Shown: positions 43,194-54,087 of the stretch, in pieces
Layout of the letters: every line of letters begins with the position of its first letter
Numbering within the stretch: position 1 is the stretch's first letter
DNA from: Sorangium cellulosum
Lineage (GTDB): Bacteria; Myxococcota_A; Polyangia; Polyangiales; Polyangiaceae
Assembly: GCF_002950945.1 (NCBI RefSeq)
Contig: NZ_CP012673.1
Span: 2,790,001-2,854,000 of the forward strand
DNA: 64,000 nt
Reading direction: 5' to 3'
The notes under the pieces: generated by a model
The model's database searches: none
What the model was told of the DNA's origin: nothing
What the model saw: only the letters and a program-made list of their open reading frames with translations
Translations under genes and position numbers: made by a program

Positions 43194-46100
43194 ATGCAGT
43201 GGCTCGCGGCAATCTGCATCCGTAGGCCGGTGTTCGCCTCGGTGATCGTCCTGCTCCTCACGGTGCTCGGGGCGTTCTCGTACTTCGGCCTCGGCGTGGA
43301 TCGGTTCCCCAAGGTCGAGTTCCCGTTCATCGTTGTCACGACCGTCCTCCCCGGCGCGGCGCCCGAGGAGGTGGAGACGGAGATCTCCGACAAGCTCGAG
43401 TCTGCGGTCAACACCATCAGCGGCATCGACGAGCTGCGCTCCGTCTCGGTCGAGGGGCTCAGCCAGGTCATGATCTCCTTCCAGCTCGAGAAGGACGTCG
43501 ACGTGGCCGCGCAGGAGGTGCGCGACAAGGTCGACAGCATCCTCGGGGAGCTCCCCGAGGGGATCGAGCCGCCGATGGTGGGCAAGCTCGATCCGGACGC
43601 CGCCCCGATCCTCACGCTCGCCGTCTCGTCCCCGAAGGTGGACGTCCGCGAGGTGACCGAGTTCGCCGACAAGACGCTGCGGCGCGAGCTCGAGTCGCTC
43701 CCTGGCGTCGGCCAGGTGCTGCTCATCGGCGGCCGGAACCGGCAGATCAACATCTGGATCAACCCGGAGAAGCTCGAGAAGTTCGCGCTGACGGGCGGCG
43801 TCGTGGCCCAGGCGCTGGCGAGCCAGAACGTCGAGATCCCGGCCGGGCGGATCGAGCAAGGGGGCAGGGCGCTCACCCTGCGGACGCGCGGCCGCGTGCA
43901 GTCCGTCGAGCAGATGGAGGACATCGTGCTCGCGAACCGCGAGGGCTACTCCGTCCGGCTCGGCGACGTCGCGGAGGTCCAGGACGGCATGGCCGAGCCC
44001 GAGTCGGCCGGCTTCCGCGGCCTCAACCCCGCCGTGCTCCTCAGCATCCGCAAGCAGAGCGGGACGAACACCGTCGAGGTCATCGACGGGCTGAAGGCGC
44101 GGATCAGCGAGCTAGAGAAGCGCCTCCCCGCGGGCTACGAGATCGTGATCGCCCGCGATCAGTCCGAGTTCATCAAGAACTCGGTCAACGCCGTCAAGGA
44201 GCACCTCGTGCTCGGCGCGCTGCTCGCCGCGATCATCGTCGCGCTCTTCCTCGCCAACGCCCGCAGCACGATCATCTCCGCGATCGCCATCCCGACGAGC
44301 ATCATCTCCACCTTCGCCCTGATGAGGGTGGCGGGCTTCACGCTCAACGGGATCACGCTCCTCGCGCTGACGCTGGCGGTCGGCATCGTGATCGACGACG
44401 CGATCGTCGTCCTCGAGAACTGCTACCGCTGGATCGAGGAGAAGGGCGCGAGCCCCTGGGAGGCGGCGCTCCAGGGCACGAAGGAGATCGGCCCCGCGGT
44501 GCTCGCGACGACGCTCTCGCTCGTCGCGGTGTTCGTCCCGGTCGCCTTCATGAGCGGCATCGTCGGCCGCTTCCTGAACTCGTTCGGCCTCACCATGGCG
44601 TTCTCGATCCTGGTGTCGCTGGTGGTGAGCTTCACCCTGACGCCGATGCTCTCGGCGCGGTGGCTGAAGAAGCCGGAGAAGCACGGCGCGGGCAGCTCCA
44701 AGGAGTCGCGCTTCTACGGGCCGGTCGAGCGCGGTTACATGGCGATACTCCGCTGGTCGATGGCGCACCGCTGGGTGATCGTGCTCGCCTCGTTCCTCGC
44801 GCTGGTCTCGATCCCGGTGCTGGGCGGCCTCGCGAAGTTCAACTTCCTCCCGATCGAGGACGAGTCGCAGTTCCAGGTGAGCCTGCGCGCGCCCGAGGGG
44901 GTGAGCCTCGACGGGACGCGCGTCACCGCCACGCGGATCGCGTCGGACCTCGAGAAGCTCCCCGGCGTGCTCTACACGCTGACGACGATCGGCGACGACC
45001 CGCAGAAGACGCCGAACCTCGCCAACATCTACGTGAAGCTCGCGCCGGCGAGCGAGCGCGACCTGTCGCAGCAGGACCTCATCGATCGCGCCCGGCGCGA
45101 GCTCCAGCCGAAGTTCGACGCGGAGAAGCTCCGGGCGAACATCGGCCCCGTGCCCGCCTTCTCCGGCGGCCAGAGCACCCAGATCGCCTACCAGGTGCAG
45201 GGGCCCGACCTCCAGAGGATCGGCCAGTACTCCGAGGCGCTCCTCGAGAAGCTCAAGGCGATGCCGGGCGTCGTCGATCCGGACACGTCGCTGCTCGTCG
45301 GCAAGCCGGAGATCCGCGTCGTCATCGACCGCAAGAAGGCGGCCGATCTCGGCGTCCAGGTCGGCGACGTGGCCAGCACCCTGCGCCTGCTCGTCGGCGG
45401 GTACAAGGTGTCGACCTACAACGAGGGCGGCGAGCAGTACGAGGTGCACGCGCGCGCGCTGCCGAGCTTCCGCTCCGACAAGGAGGGCCTCGCGAAGATC
45501 ACCGTCCCGTCGACGAAGCTCGGCGCGGTGACGCTCGACAACGTGGTGACGTTCGCGGAGGGGACGGGGCCGTCGCGCATCGAGCGGTACAACCGCCAGC
45601 GGCAGGTCATGCTGATGGCGAACCTCGAGGCGGGCTACTCGCAGCAGACGGTCGTCCAGGAGCTCGACAAGGCCACGGCGCAGCTGAACCTCGCGCCCGG
45701 CTACTCCGCCGGCCCCGTCGGCGCGTCGAAGGAGCTCGTCAAGATGATGAAGAGCTTCCTCGTCGCCCTGCTCCTGTCGTTCGTCTTCATGTACCTCGCG
45801 CTCGCCGCGCAGTTCGAGTCGTGGCTGCACCCGATCACGATCCTCCTCTCGCTGCCGCTGACGCTGCCGTTCGCGTTCCTGTCGGTCATCATCTTCCGGC
45901 AGTCGCTCAACATCTTCTCGCTGCTCGGCATCGTCGTGCTGTTCGGCATCGTGAAGAAGAACTCGATCCTCCAGATCGATCACACCATCAAGCTGCGCGA
46001 GCACGGGCTACCGCGGGCGCAGGCCATCCTGGAGGCGAACCGCGACCGGCTCCGGCCGATCCTGATGACCACGCTCGCGTTCGTGGCCGGCATGATCCCG

Positions 46101-46421
46101 CTCGTCGCCTCGAGCGGCGCCGGGTCGGGCACGAACCGCGCGACCGGGTTCGTCATCATCGGCGGGCAGACCCTGGCGCTGCTCCTGACGCTGCTCGCGA
46201 CCCCGGTCGCCTACTCGCTCTTCGACGACCTCTCGTCGTGGCTGAAGCGGGTCTTGCCCTTCATGCGGGGCAACGACGACCAGGGCGAGCCCCGCGGGGC
46301 GGGCGCGGGCGGCGCCGCGCCGGTGGGGGAGGGGATCGCCGCGGCGGGCCATCACGGCGCCGCGGCGCGCGTCGCTGTCGCGCCCGAGGGGGCGCGGCCG
46401 GCGCAGGCGCACCTCGACTAG
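43194..46421 (+). CDS. RND efflux transporter, AcrB/HAE1-type inner-membrane pump
   Basis: 1075 residues, normal for the family. It begins [20 protein letters not shown] with TM1. Porter-domain signatures are [20 protein letters not shown] and [20 protein letters not shown]. The central proton-relay TM has [20 protein letters not shown] (the DD pair), and [16 protein letters not shown] helices recur near the C-terminus ([20 protein letters not shown]). The second half repeats the fold. It exports hydrophobic compounds by proton antiport together with the upstream adaptor. The tail after the last helix is Gly/Ala-rich and probably disordered. No outer-membrane factor is encoded nearby; a bidirectional terminator follows immediately. 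Confidence 0.96.
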   Translation: MQWLAAICIRRPVFASVIVLLLTVLGAFSYFGLGVDRFPKVEFPFIVVTTVLPGAAPEEVETEISDKLESAVNTISGIDELRSVSVEGLSQVMISFQLEKDVDVAAQEVRDKVDSILGELPEGIEPPMVGKLDPDAAPILTLAVSSPKVDVREVTEFADKTLRRELESLPGVGQVLLIGGRNRQINIWINPEKLEKFALTGGVVAQALASQNVEIPAGRIEQGGRALTLRTRGRVQSVEQMEDIVLANREGYSVRLGDVAEVQDGMAEPESAGFRGLNPAVLLSIRKQSGTNTVEVIDGLKARISELEKRLPAGYEIVIARDQSEFIKNSVNAVKEHLVLGALLAAIIVALFLANARSTIISAIAIPTSIISTFALMRVAGFTLNGITLLALTLAVGIVIDDAIVVLENCYRWIEEKGASPWEAALQGTKEIGPAVLATTLSLVAVFVPVAFMSGIVGRFLNSFGLTMAFSILVSLVVSFTLTPMLSARWLKKPEKHGAGSSKESRFYGPVERGYMAILRWSMAHRWVIVLASFLALVSIPVLGGLAKFNFLPIEDESQFQVSLRAPEGVSLDGTRVTATRIASDLEKLPGVLYTLTTIGDDPQKTPNLANIYVKLAPASERDLSQQDLIDRARRELQPKFDAEKLRANIGPVPAFSGGQSTQIAYQVQGPDLQRIGQYSEALLEKLKAMPGVVDPDTSLLVGKPEIRVVIDRKKAADLGVQVGDVASTLRLLVGGYKVSTYNEGGEQYEVHARALPSFRSDKEGLAKITVPSTKLGAVTLDNVVTFAEGTGPSRIERYNRQRQVMLMANLEAGYSQQTVVQELDKATAQLNLAPGYSAGPVGASKELVKMMKSFLVALLLSFVFMYLALAAQFESWLHPITILLSLPLTLPFAFLSVIIFRQSLNIFSLLGIVVLFGIVKKNSILQIDHTIKLREHGLPRAQAILEANRDRLRPILMTTLAFVAGMIPLVASSGAGSGTNRATGFVIIGGQTLALLLTLLATPVAYSLFDDLSSWLKRVLPFMRGNDDQGEPRGAGAGGAAPVGEGIAAAGHHGAAARVAVAPEGARPAQAHLD

Positions 46422-46433
46422 CCTCGAAGGCTT

Positions 46434-46469
46434 CGCTTCAGGGCGCGGCGCGCGCCACGCCCTGAAGCG
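46434..46469. terminator. Bidirectional hairpin between convergent RND and protease genes
   Basis: CGCTTCAGGGCG (46434-46445) and its exact complement (46458-46469) flank a 12-nt loop. It lies 13 bp after the RND stop and 19 bp after the convergent protease stop. There is no T-run, but the position and 12-bp perfect stem suit a shared transcription end. Confidence 0.65.
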
Positions 46470-46487
46470 ATCGCGGCGCGGCGCCGC

Positions 46488-47678
46488 TCACTCCACGTCG
46501 CCGTGCACCTTGCGCAGGATCACATCCAGCAGACCGTCGAACGCGTCGCGCATCGCCCAGGCCTGGGCGGAGTTGTCGTCGAGGCGGGCCGCCTTGCGGC
46601 GGCCCTCGGCGAGCGCTTGCTTCGGGCCCTTGCACGCCGCGCCGAGCCGGCGCTCCATGTCGAGCGCGGCGCCCTCGTAAATATGGTAGCAGGACGCAAA
46701 ATCACCCTGGTTGTACAGGGGTGAACCGACCTGGATCGCGCCGTCCATGGTCCGCGCGAGCACGAGCAGGTCGTTCTCGTTGCAGCCGCGGAGCAGCGCG
46801 AGCGCGTGGCGGGGCACCGAGCGCTTGACCGGCGGCAGCGCCGTCCCCTCGTCGGCCGTCTCGGCCGCGAACGTCGAGAGCGGGACGGGATCGGGGTGCA
46901 CGAGCAGCTTCTTCAGGTAGGCCGCGGGCACGCCGAAGTTCAGGTTCTGCCCCTGCGTCGCGACCGCGGCGGCGACGCCGATCACCTCGCCGCGCTCGTT
47001 GAAGAGCGGCCCGCCCGAGGAGCCCGGCGCGATCGGCGCGGAGATCTGGAGCAGCGTCAGCGCGGGGTCCACCACGCGGACCGCGCTCACGAGGCCGTTC
47101 GACACCGTGTCCGCGAGCCCGAGCGGGTGGCCGATCGCGACGACCGGATCGCCCGGGCGGACCGCGCCGCTGTCGCCGAGGGGCAGCAGCGGGAGCTTGC
47201 GCCGCGCGTGGATCCTGACGATCGCGAGATCCCGGTCCTCGTCGAACGCGAGCACCTCGAGCACCGGGTGCTCGCTCTGGTCCCACAGGATCACCTTGAG
47301 GTCCGCGGCGCCGGCGATGACGTGGAAGTTCGTCGCGATCCAGCCGTCCTCGCGGACGAGGAAGCCCGCCCCCAGCGACCCGTCGCCGCGGATCGTGACC
47401 ACCGCCGGCGTGGCGCGCGCGGCGATCTGCGCGGGCGTCATCGGGGCGGCGGGCTGCGGCGTCGGGCTCGCCGGCTGGCTGGACGCGCCCGCGCCGCAGC
47501 CGAGCGCCGCGAGCGCCGCCGCGGCGACCACACCGGCGAGGCGCCGGCGGCGCGGCCGGCCCGGCGGCGGCGGCCGCGATAGCCGCGGCCGCGAGGGGGG
47601 TGGCGGCCGCGGGGGCGAAGCGGCGCCGGAGCGCCGGGGGTCGTCATGGAGCTCGCCTGACAGGCTGCGGTGGGTCAT
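46488..47678 (-). CDS. Trypsin-like serine protease (DegP/S1C type) lipoprotein without PDZ domain
   Basis: 396 residues from ATG 47678. An unusually long Pro/Arg-rich n-region (residues 1-46) precedes the hydrophobic LAGVVAAAALAALGC with Cys61 as lipobox cysteine, so a start nearer RRRRLAG cannot be excluded. The catalytic triad is complete: His119 in ATNFHVIAG, Asp150 in DEDRDLAIVRI and Ser221 in APGSSGGPLFNERG. The PDZ domains of DegP/DegQ are absent; instead there is a roughly 140-residue helical C-terminal domain with cysteines (LLRGCNENDL, FASCYHIYEG, LGAACKG). Probably an envelope quality-control or processing protease. It is divergent from the DUF885 peptidase gene with 114 bp between starts. 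Confidence 0.93.
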   Translation of the reverse strand: MTHRSLSGELHDDPRRSGAASPPRPPPPSRPRLSRPPPPGRPRRRRLAGVVAAAALAALGCGAGASSQPASPTPQPAAPMTPAQIAARATPAVVTIRGDGSLGAGFLVREDGWIATNFHVIAGAADLKVILWDQSEHPVLEVLAFDEDRDLAIVRIHARRKLPLLPLGDSGAVRPGDPVVAIGHPLGLADTVSNGLVSAVRVVDPALTLLQISAPIAPGSSGGPLFNERGEVIGVAAAVATQGQNLNFGVPAAYLKKLLVHPDPVPLSTFAAETADEGTALPPVKRSVPRHALALLRGCNENDLLVLARTMDGAIQVGSPLYNQGDFASCYHIYEGAALDMERRLGAACKGPKQALAEGRRKAARLDDNSAQAWAMRDAFDGLLDVILRKVHGDVE

Positions 47679-47792
47679 GTCGCTCCCGGGGGGCCGCGCG
47701 GGCGGCCTTCCCTCCGGCAAGCGTAACGAAGACCCGCCGGATCGTCTCGCGCGCAGGGAGAAAATCGGGGCGCGCCCGCCTATGCTGTCGCG

Positions 47793-49517
47793 GTGAGCCA
47801 GAACCACGACGCGCGCGATCCGATCTTCGCCCTCAGCGACGATCTCGTCGAAGCCTTCGCTGCCCAGTGCCCTGCCGACGCCACCATGGCGGGCGTCCCG
47901 AGCGATGACGGCGCCTGGAACGACTGGAGCCCACGCGGCGCCGCCGCCTGGGCTTCCACGCTCGCGTCGTTCCAGGAGCGGCTGCGGGCGCTCCCGCCGC
48001 CTCTCCGTGGGCCGGAGGCGCAGTGGGGCCGCCTCGCACGCCGCGTCATGGCCGATTACCTGGACGAGCGGCTCGACGATTTCCGTCACGGCGAGCACCT
48101 GCGCGACCTCAACAACATCGAGTCCGCTTTCCAGCACATGCGGGTCGTCTTCGACCTGATGGACACCCGGAGCGCCGCCGGATGGGCCGCGATCACCTCG
48201 CGCCTCTCGACCCTCTCGCAGGCCTGCGACAGCTACCGCGCGTCGCTGGAGGAAGGGCGCCGCACGGGCAATGTCGTCGCGCGCCGCCAGGTGCGCGCCG
48301 TCGTCGAGCAGGCGCGCCGCCAGGCGGGCGAGGCGTCGTTCTTCTCGACGCTGCCGGCGGCCTACGAGGCGTCCGGCGTCGCCACGAGCGAAGGCCACGC
48401 GCGCCTTGCGTCCGGGGTCGAGCGGGCGCGCGCCGCGTTCGGCGAGCTCGCCGGCTACCTGGAGCAGACGTACCTGCCCAGCGCGCGCGCCGCCGACGCG
48501 GTCGGCGAGGAGCGTTACCTCCGCCTCGCGCGCCGCTTCCTCGGCGCGAGCATCGACCCCGTCGAGACCTACGCCTGGGGCTGGTCCGAGGTCCACGCCA
48601 TCGAGGCGCAGATGGCGCGCCTCGCCGCCGAGATCCGCCCGGGGGCGTCGCTGCCCGAGGCCATCGAGCTCCTCATGACCGACCCCGCCCGATGCGCGCA
48701 CAGCCCCGACGAGTTCCTCCGCCTCATGCTCGAGCGCCAGCAGAAGGCGCTCGCCGAGCTCGACGGCACCCACTTCGACATCCCCGAGCCGATCCGCCGC
48801 ATCGACGTGAAGCTCGCGCCGCCCGGCGGCCCGCTGGGCGCCTACTACGTGATCCCGAGCGACGGCTTCAAGCGGCCCGGAACGATCTGGTACGCCCCTG
48901 GCGACAAGCAGCAGTTCCCGCTCTACGAGGAGATCACGACCGCGTACCACGAGGGGTTCCCCGGTCATCACCTGCAGTGCGGGCTCCAGGTGTACCTCGA
49001 GGACCGGCTGAGCCGGCTCCACCGCTTCCTGGTCATGTATTCCGGCCACGCCGAGGGGTGGGCGCTCTACGCCGAGCAGCTGATGTTCGAGCTCGGCTAT
49101 TTCGAGCGCCCCGACTACGTGCTCGGCATGCTCGCGGGCAAGCTCACGCGCGCCTACCGCGTCGTGCTCGACATCGGCATGCACCTGGATCTGCCCATCC
49201 CCCGGAGCGCCCCGCTGCACGCGGGAGAGGCGTGGCGCTACGAGACCGCCGTCGAGTACCTCCACACGCGGGCGTTCCTGACGCTGGATCACGCGCACAG
49301 CGAGGCGACGCGTTATCTCGGCTGGCCGGGACAGGCCATCTCCTACAAGGTCGGAGAGCGGGTCATCCTGGATCTGCGCGAGGAGCTCCGGCGCCGGCAG
49401 GGCACGGCGTTCGATCTGAAGGCGTTCCACGCCAAGGTGATCGGCTCGGGCTCCGTCGGGCTCGACCACCTGCGCGAGATCGTGCTGGAGGATGCTGGAG
49501 AGCTCGCGGCGTCCTGA
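47793..49517 (+). CDS. DUF885-family zinc peptidase-like protein
   Basis: 574 residues from GTG 47793. No signal peptide is evident, so it is probably cytoplasmic. Family marks are the metal-site segment TAYHEGFPGHHLQ (His386, Glu387 and His391/392, an HExxGH-like arrangement) and the downstream Glu421 in YSGHAEGWALYAEQL. DYVLGMLAGKLTRAYRVVLD and YLGWPGQAISYKVGERVILD are also typical. DUF885 proteins are related to gluzincin carboxypeptidases, but few have known substrates. It is divergent from the S1C protease gene. Length is usual for the family. Confidence 0.9.
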   Translation: MSQNHDARDPIFALSDDLVEAFAAQCPADATMAGVPSDDGAWNDWSPRGAAAWASTLASFQERLRALPPPLRGPEAQWGRLARRVMADYLDERLDDFRHGEHLRDLNNIESAFQHMRVVFDLMDTRSAAGWAAITSRLSTLSQACDSYRASLEEGRRTGNVVARRQVRAVVEQARRQAGEASFFSTLPAAYEASGVATSEGHARLASGVERARAAFGELAGYLEQTYLPSARAADAVGEERYLRLARRFLGASIDPVETYAWGWSEVHAIEAQMARLAAEIRPGASLPEAIELLMTDPARCAHSPDEFLRLMLERQQKALAELDGTHFDIPEPIRRIDVKLAPPGGPLGAYYVIPSDGFKRPGTIWYAPGDKQQFPLYEEITTAYHEGFPGHHLQCGLQVYLEDRLSRLHRFLVMYSGHAEGWALYAEQLMFELGYFERPDYVLGMLAGKLTRAYRVVLDIGMHLDLPIPRSAPLHAGEAWRYETAVEYLHTRAFLTLDHAHSEATRYLGWPGQAISYKVGERVILDLREELRRRQGTAFDLKAFHAKVIGSGSVGLDHLREIVLEDAGELAAS

Positions 49518-49724
49518 GCTCACGTTCGTCGATTAGAGCGCGCTAGAGCGCGGCGCCCGCGCGCCTCGCCCCGCCGTGCAGGTGCCCCTCGCACTCCGTG
49601 CTCCGTGCTCCGGGGCGCATGGCACGTTTCTTCCTTTGTCACGTCGCCACGGCCTGACCGCGCGCCTCCAGGCCCGGTTTCTTCAGGCGTGGTGTTGGCA
49701 TTGTTTGGCACAGGAGCGAAGCCC

Positions 49725-50528
49725 ATGACAGCTCACCGACTTTCTTGGTCCCACCTCGGCACCCTGCTCTCGATCGCCGTCGCTGCCCCGCTGGCGCTCG
49801 CCGGCTGCAACGTCACCCTCATCGGCGGCGGCGACACCTGCGAGGTGGATGGCGCCGTCTACAGCCCTGGCGACTCGTTCCCCGCCTCGGACGGATGCAA
49901 CACCTGCACGTGCACCGAGGACGGCACCGTCGCCTGCACGTTGATGGAGTGCGTGTCCAGCTGTACCTACGAGGGCGTCGAGTACCCCGCCGGCGCGTCG
50001 TTCCCCGCCTCGGATGGCTGCAACACCTGCACGTGCGACGCCTCCGGCAGCGGCAACGTCGGCTGCACCAAGATCGCGTGCCCGAGCTGCGTGCCGGGCG
50101 AGGAGTTCTTCGACGGCTGCAACACCTGCAGCTGCGACGAGGCAGGCGGCCTGATCTGCACGGATCGGTACTGCCCGCCGGGCTGCGACTACGGCGGCGT
50201 GACCTACGCGCCGGGTGACTCGTTCCCGTCCGACGACGGCTGCAACACCTGCACGTGCACGGCCGACGGCGGCGTCGCGTGCACCGAGCGCGCGTGTGTG
50301 TGCGACCCGGAGAGCGAGTGGTGGCGCAACTACGTGACCGAGGACCGGGAGATCTGCCCGCTCATCGACTTCGTCTGCCCCGAGAACACCACCCACTTCC
50401 AGAGCGATTGCGGCTGCGGCTGCGAGCAGGACAAGAGCTGCCCCGAGTTCTTCAACTGCATGCCGCCCGCGGAATGCGACGCGGCGGCGCTCCAGGCGCG
50501 CTGCCCGTACTCCGAGATCGCGTACTGA
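49725..50528 (+). CDS. Cys-rich lipoprotein with pacifastin-like repeats
   Basis: 267 residues from ATG 49725, with AGGAG 10 nt upstream. The signal LSIAVAAPLALAGC ends in a lipobox. Four repeats follow, each with the core DGCNTCxC: residues about 38-77, 80-119, 121-150 (a shortened copy) and 152-190. Each fits C-x(n)-CNxCxC-x(n)-G-x(n)-CT-x3-C, as in pacifastin (insect protease-inhibitor light chain) and related VWC-like modules; DGCNTCTCTEDGTVACTLME is an example. A different Cys-rich end (CGCGCEQDKSCPEFFNC) closes the protein. About 35 cysteines imply heavy disulfide bonding outside the cytoplasm. A protease-inhibitor role is possible but unproven. The 207-bp upstream gap holds no confident promoter. 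Confidence 0.9.
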   Translation: MTAHRLSWSHLGTLLSIAVAAPLALAGCNVTLIGGGDTCEVDGAVYSPGDSFPASDGCNTCTCTEDGTVACTLMECVSSCTYEGVEYPAGASFPASDGCNTCTCDASGSGNVGCTKIACPSCVPGEEFFDGCNTCSCDEAGGLICTDRYCPPGCDYGGVTYAPGDSFPSDDGCNTCTCTADGGVACTERACVCDPESEWWRNYVTEDREICPLIDFVCPENTTHFQSDCGCGCEQDKSCPEFFNCMPPAECDAAALQARCPYSEIAY

Positions 50529-50640
50529 ACCGCGCGCCGCGGGCCGGCGCGGCGCCCCCGCGCGTCGCGTGGACCTCGCCCGCTTCGCCTGGCACGTGCG
50601 CGGCTCGACGCCGGGTCGCGCGCGTGCCAAGCGAGGGCAG

Positions 50641-51168
50641 GTGAGCTATCCCCCTGCGAGCGAGCGCCCCGAGGCCCGGCCGAGCGGCTCGGATCTCTGC
50701 ACCACGTGCGGCCTGTGCTGCACGGGGCTGCTCTTCGACGTCGCCCCGCTCGAGGAAGGGGAGCTCCCGCTCGCCGAGAAGCTCCGCCTGCCGCTCGCCT
50801 GCAACCAGTACCACGACGCGTTCCGGCTGCCGTGCCCTTGCCACCGCGACCGCAAGTGCACCGTCTACGAGACGCGCTTCTCCGTGTGCAGCAGCTACGA
50901 GTGCGGCCTGCTCCGGCGCTGCAAGGCGGGCGAGGTGCCGCTCGGCGAGGCGCTCTCCCGCGTGAGCGCCGTGCTCCGCCTCGCGGACGCCGTGCGCCGG
51001 CGCGTGCCCGCGCTCGATCCTCCGCGCCCGCTCTGGGACGAGGCCCGCGAGCACCTCCGCCAGCGCGACGCCGAGGACCCCTCGCCGGCATGGAAGATCG
51101 AGCGGGAATCGCTCGTCGCCGCGCTCGATGAGCTCCGGGTCGCGTGCCGACAAGGCCTCGATCCGTAG
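50641..51168 (+). CDS. YkgJ-like CxxCxxCC metal-binding protein
   Basis: 175 residues from GTG 50641 (VSYPPASERP), with GAGGG just upstream; an in-frame start at 50569 would add 24 residues. The family core is CTTCGLCCTGLLF near the N-terminus, then ACNQYHDAFRLPCPCHRDRK, CTVYETRFSVCSSYECGLLR and RRCKAGEV. This cysteine set is the CxxCxxCC zinc- or iron-sulfur-binding family (YkgJ/UPF0153), cytoplasmic and of unknown role. It lies 61 bp upstream of prfB. Confidence 0.88.
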   Translation: MSYPPASERPEARPSGSDLCTTCGLCCTGLLFDVAPLEEGELPLAEKLRLPLACNQYHDAFRLPCPCHRDRKCTVYETRFSVCSSYECGLLRRCKAGEVPLGEALSRVSAVLRLADAVRRRVPALDPPRPLWDEAREHLRQRDAEDPSPAWKIERESLVAALDELRVACRQGLDP

Positions 51169-51228
51169 CGATCGCGCCCCGTCGGTCTCTCCTGGCGATC
51201 GCCGGCGAGATCGAATAGATCCCCCGCC

Positions 51229-52369
51229 ATGCTCTCCGAGACCCGCGAGAAAGTCCTGGACATCAAACGGCGCTTTGAGGCGCTAAGGGGGCATCTTTGA
51301 CGTCCCTAAGCTCGAACGGATGCTCCAGGATCTGACCCAGACGACGCTGTCGCCCGGGTTCTGGAACGATCAGGAAAAAGCCCAAGCCGTCCTCCGCAAG
51401 CGCGCCCAGGTCGAGTCGAAGCTCGAGATGGCGCAGAAGCTCGGCCGCGAGATCGACGACCTCGCGGAGTACCTCGAGCTCGGCGCCGCCGAGGGCGACG
51501 ACGGCGTCATCGCCGACGCCGACGCGCAGGCCGACGCCATCGCCGCGCGCCTCCGCAAGGCCGAGCTCGATCGCATGCTGGCCGGCCCCGCCGACCGCGG
51601 GAACGCCATCGTCAGCATCCACCCGGGCGCCGGCGGCACCGACGCGAAGGACTGGGCGTCGATGCTCCTCCGCATGTACCTCCGCTTCTGCGAGCGCCGG
51701 GGCTACAAGACGGAGATCATCGACTACCAGGACGGCGACGAGGCCGGCATCGACGCCGTCACGTTCACGGTGAGCGGCGACGCCGCGTACGGTTATCTCC
51801 GCTCCGAGGCCGGCGTCCACCGCCTGGTCCGGATGAGCCCGTTCAACGCCGATCACACGCGCCAGACCGCGTTCGCCGCCGTCGAGGTCACCCCGGACAG
51901 CGACGACGAGATCGACATCCAGGTGAACGAGAAGGACATCGAGATCACGACGATGCGCGCCGGCGGCAAGGGCGGGCAGAACGTGAACAAGGTCGAGACC
52001 GCCGTGCGCCTCCGGCACCTCCCGACCGGCCTCAACATTGTGTGCCGCGCCGAGCGAAGCCAGCACCAGAACCGCGCGATGGCCATGAAGGTCCTCAAGG
52101 CGAAGCTCTACGAGATGGAGCTCCAGAAGCGGGAGGCCGAGGTCCAGGCCTACAACGCCGCGAAGAGCGCCATCAACTTCGGCAGCCAGATCAGGAACTA
52201 CGTCCTCGCGCCGTACCGGCTCGTCAAGGACGTGCGCACCTCCACCGAGGCCAGCGACGTGGACGGCGTGCTCGACGGCGACCTCGATCGCTTCATCGAG
52301 GCCTACCTGCTCGCGGCGGCGGGCGGCTCCCTGCGGAAGGGCGGCGCCGTCGCGGAGGACGACGCGTGA
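51229..52369 (+). CDS. prfB: Peptide chain release factor 2 (programmed +1 frameshift)
   Basis: About 379 residues made from two frames: ATG 51229 through CTT (23 codons), then a +1 shift at the in-frame TGA (51298-51300), continuing GAC GTC CCT to the stop at 52369. RF2 recognises UGA/UAA and releases peptides. The stop-codon tripeptide SPF is in [15 protein letters not shown], and the peptidyl-transferase motif GGQ is in [16 protein letters not shown]. Because RF2 itself reads the internal UGA, low RF2 favours frameshifting, giving autoregulation. lysS follows with a 4-nt overlap. Confidence 0.96.
51286..51301 (+). promoter_or_regulatory. prfB +1 programmed frameshift site
   Basis: AGGGGG (51286-51291), an internal Shine-Dalgarno, is 3 nt before CTTTGAC (51295-51301). 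This is the same arrangement as the E. coli prfB site AGGGGGTATCTTTGAC, with CAT in place of TAT. Frame 1 stops at TGA 51298; frame +1 resumes at GAC 51299. Confidence 0.96.
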
Positions 52370-54087
52370 GCCAGCGGAACGACAAACCGAACGACCGGAA
52401 GACCGAGCGGCTCGCGAAGGACGCCGCCGAGGCCGCGCGCGCCGAGGAGACGCTGATCGCCACGCGCAAGGCCAAGGCGGCGCGGCTCCGCGCGCGCGGC
52501 GAGAACCCGTTCGCCAACGACGTCACCGCCGGCGAGCCGCTCACCGAGCTCGCGGCCGTCCGCGCCCGCTTCGACGGGGCGCGGCTCGCGGCCGAGCCGC
52601 GCCCTGTTGAAGCGGGCGCTCCGGAGCGGGCAGCCGCCGCGGCGGACCGCTACGACCCGGCGCGCGTCGAGCCCCTCCCGTTCCGGGTCGCGGGCCGGGT
52701 CCTCTTCGTGCGCTCGTTCGGCGGCGTCACCTTCGTCCGGCTGCGCGACCGCACCGGCGAGCTCCAGCTCTACTGCGAGCAGGGGAGCCTCGCCGACTTC
52801 GAGCGGCTCGAAGACGTCGACCTCGGCGACTTCGTCGAGGCCCACGGCGTCGCGATGGCGACCCAGAAGGGCGAGCTCTCGATCCGCGCCGAGCGCCTGC
52901 GGCTGCTCACGAAGGCGTACCGCCCGCTGCCGACCAAGACGAGCTTCAAGGACGTCGAGGCGCGCTACCGCATGCGGTACGTCGATCTCGTCGCCAACCC
53001 GCACGTCGCCGGCGTCTTCCGCGCCCGCACCGCGATCGTCGCCGCGCTCCGCGAGTTCCTCGACGCGCGTGGCTTCCTCGAGGTCGAGACCCCGACGATG
53101 CACACGCTCGTCGGCGGCGCCGCAGCGAAGCCGTTCAAGACCCACCACAACGCGCTCGATCTCGAGCTCTTCATGCGCATCGCGCCCGAGCTCTTCCTCA
53201 AGCGCCTCGTGGTCGGCGGGTTCGAGCGCGTCTACGAGATCGCCCGCTGCTACCGGAACGAGGGGCTCTCGACGCGGCACAACCCCGAGTTCACGATGCT
53301 CGAGTACTACCAGGCGTACGCCACGTACGAGACCCTGATGGACGCGACCGAGGCGATGCTCCGCCACGTCGACGCCCGCCTGGCCGAGCGGCTGCCCGCC
53401 GAGCACGCCGCGTGGGCCGCGCAGCGACCGTACTCGCTCGATCGCTTCGCGCGTGTCCCCATGGCCGAGGGGCTCGCCCGCGCCCTCGAGAGGTCGGGCC
53501 TGCCGGCTGACGTCCCGCAGCGCGTCGCCGCGGACGACGCCCCGATCAAGGAGTGGGCGAAGGCGGCGAAGGCGGCCGGGCGCGAGATCGACTGGACGAA
53601 CTTCCGCGCGGGCGCGAAGAAGTGCGAGTCCCCCGGGGAGCTCGTCTTCTGCGCCTACGAGTACGTCGTCGAGCCGTTCCTCACGAGGGACTACCGCACC
53701 GACGCGGGCGACAAGAGCGTCCCCGTCTTCATCATCGACTACCCCTTCGAGGTCTCCCCGCTCGCGCGCAAGAAGGACAGCGATCCCGCGCTGGTCGACC
53801 GCTTCGAGCTCTTCATCGAGGGCCGCGAGCTCTGCAACGCCTTCAGCGAGCTCAACGACCCCGAGGACCAGGACGCGCGCTTCCGCGCGCAGGTCGCGAA
53901 GAAGTCGCGGGGCGAGGAGGAGACGATGGATTACGACGCGGATTACGTCCGCGCCCTGGAGCACGGCCTCCCGCCCACGGCGGGGTTCGGCATGGGGATC
54001 GATCGCCTGACCATGCTCCTCACCGGCGCGACGTCCATCCGTGACGTCATCCTGTTCCCCCTGCTCCGTCCCGAGACCGACGCGTGA
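52366..54087 (+). CDS. lysS: Lysyl-tRNA synthetase, class II
   Basis: 573 residues; GTG 52366 overlaps the prfB stop (GTGA). It charges tRNA(Lys). The OB-fold anticodon domain ([34 protein letters not shown]) is preceded by a roughly 110-residue Ala/Arg-rich N-terminal extension. Catalytic motifs of class II are present: motif 1 region [20 protein letters not shown], motif 2 [20 protein letters not shown] and motif 3 [17 protein letters not shown] roughly 60-residue insertion between motifs 2 and 3 ([20 protein letters not shown] and following) also contributes to the length, above the usual 500. The lolC/E gene overlaps its end (GTGA). Confidence 0.96.
   Translation: MSQRNDKPNDRKTERLAKDAAEAARAEETLIATRKAKAARLRARGENPFANDVTAGEPLTELAAVRARFDGARLAAEPRPVEAGAPERAAAAADRYDPARVEPLPFRVAGRVLFVRSFGGVTFVRLRDRTGELQLYCEQGSLADFERLEDVDLGDFVEAHGVAMATQKGELSIRAERLRLLTKAYRPLPTKTSFKDVEARYRMRYVDLVANPHVAGVFRARTAIVAALREFLDARGFLEVETPTMHTLVGGAAAKPFKTHHNALDLELFMRIAPELFLKRLVVGGFERVYEIARCYRNEGLSTRHNPEFTMLEYYQAYATYETLMDATEAMLRHVDARLAERLPAEHAAWAAQRPYSLDRFARVPMAEGLARALERSGLPADVPQRVAADDAPIKEWAKAAKAAGREIDWTNFRAGAKKCESPGELVFCAYEYVVEPFLTRDYRTDAGDKSVPVFIIDYPFEVSPLARKKDSDPALVDRFELFIEGRELCNAFSELNDPEDQDARFRAQVAKKSRGEEETMDYDADYVRALEHGLPPTAGFGMGIDRLTMLLTGATSIRDVILFPLLRPETDA

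Noticed and set aside
49690..49716. Possible sigma-54 promoter (TTGGCATTGTTTGGCA) before the pacifastin-like gene
   Set aside because: The GG and GC elements are one base closer than the -24/-12 consensus requires, and no activator site was seen.
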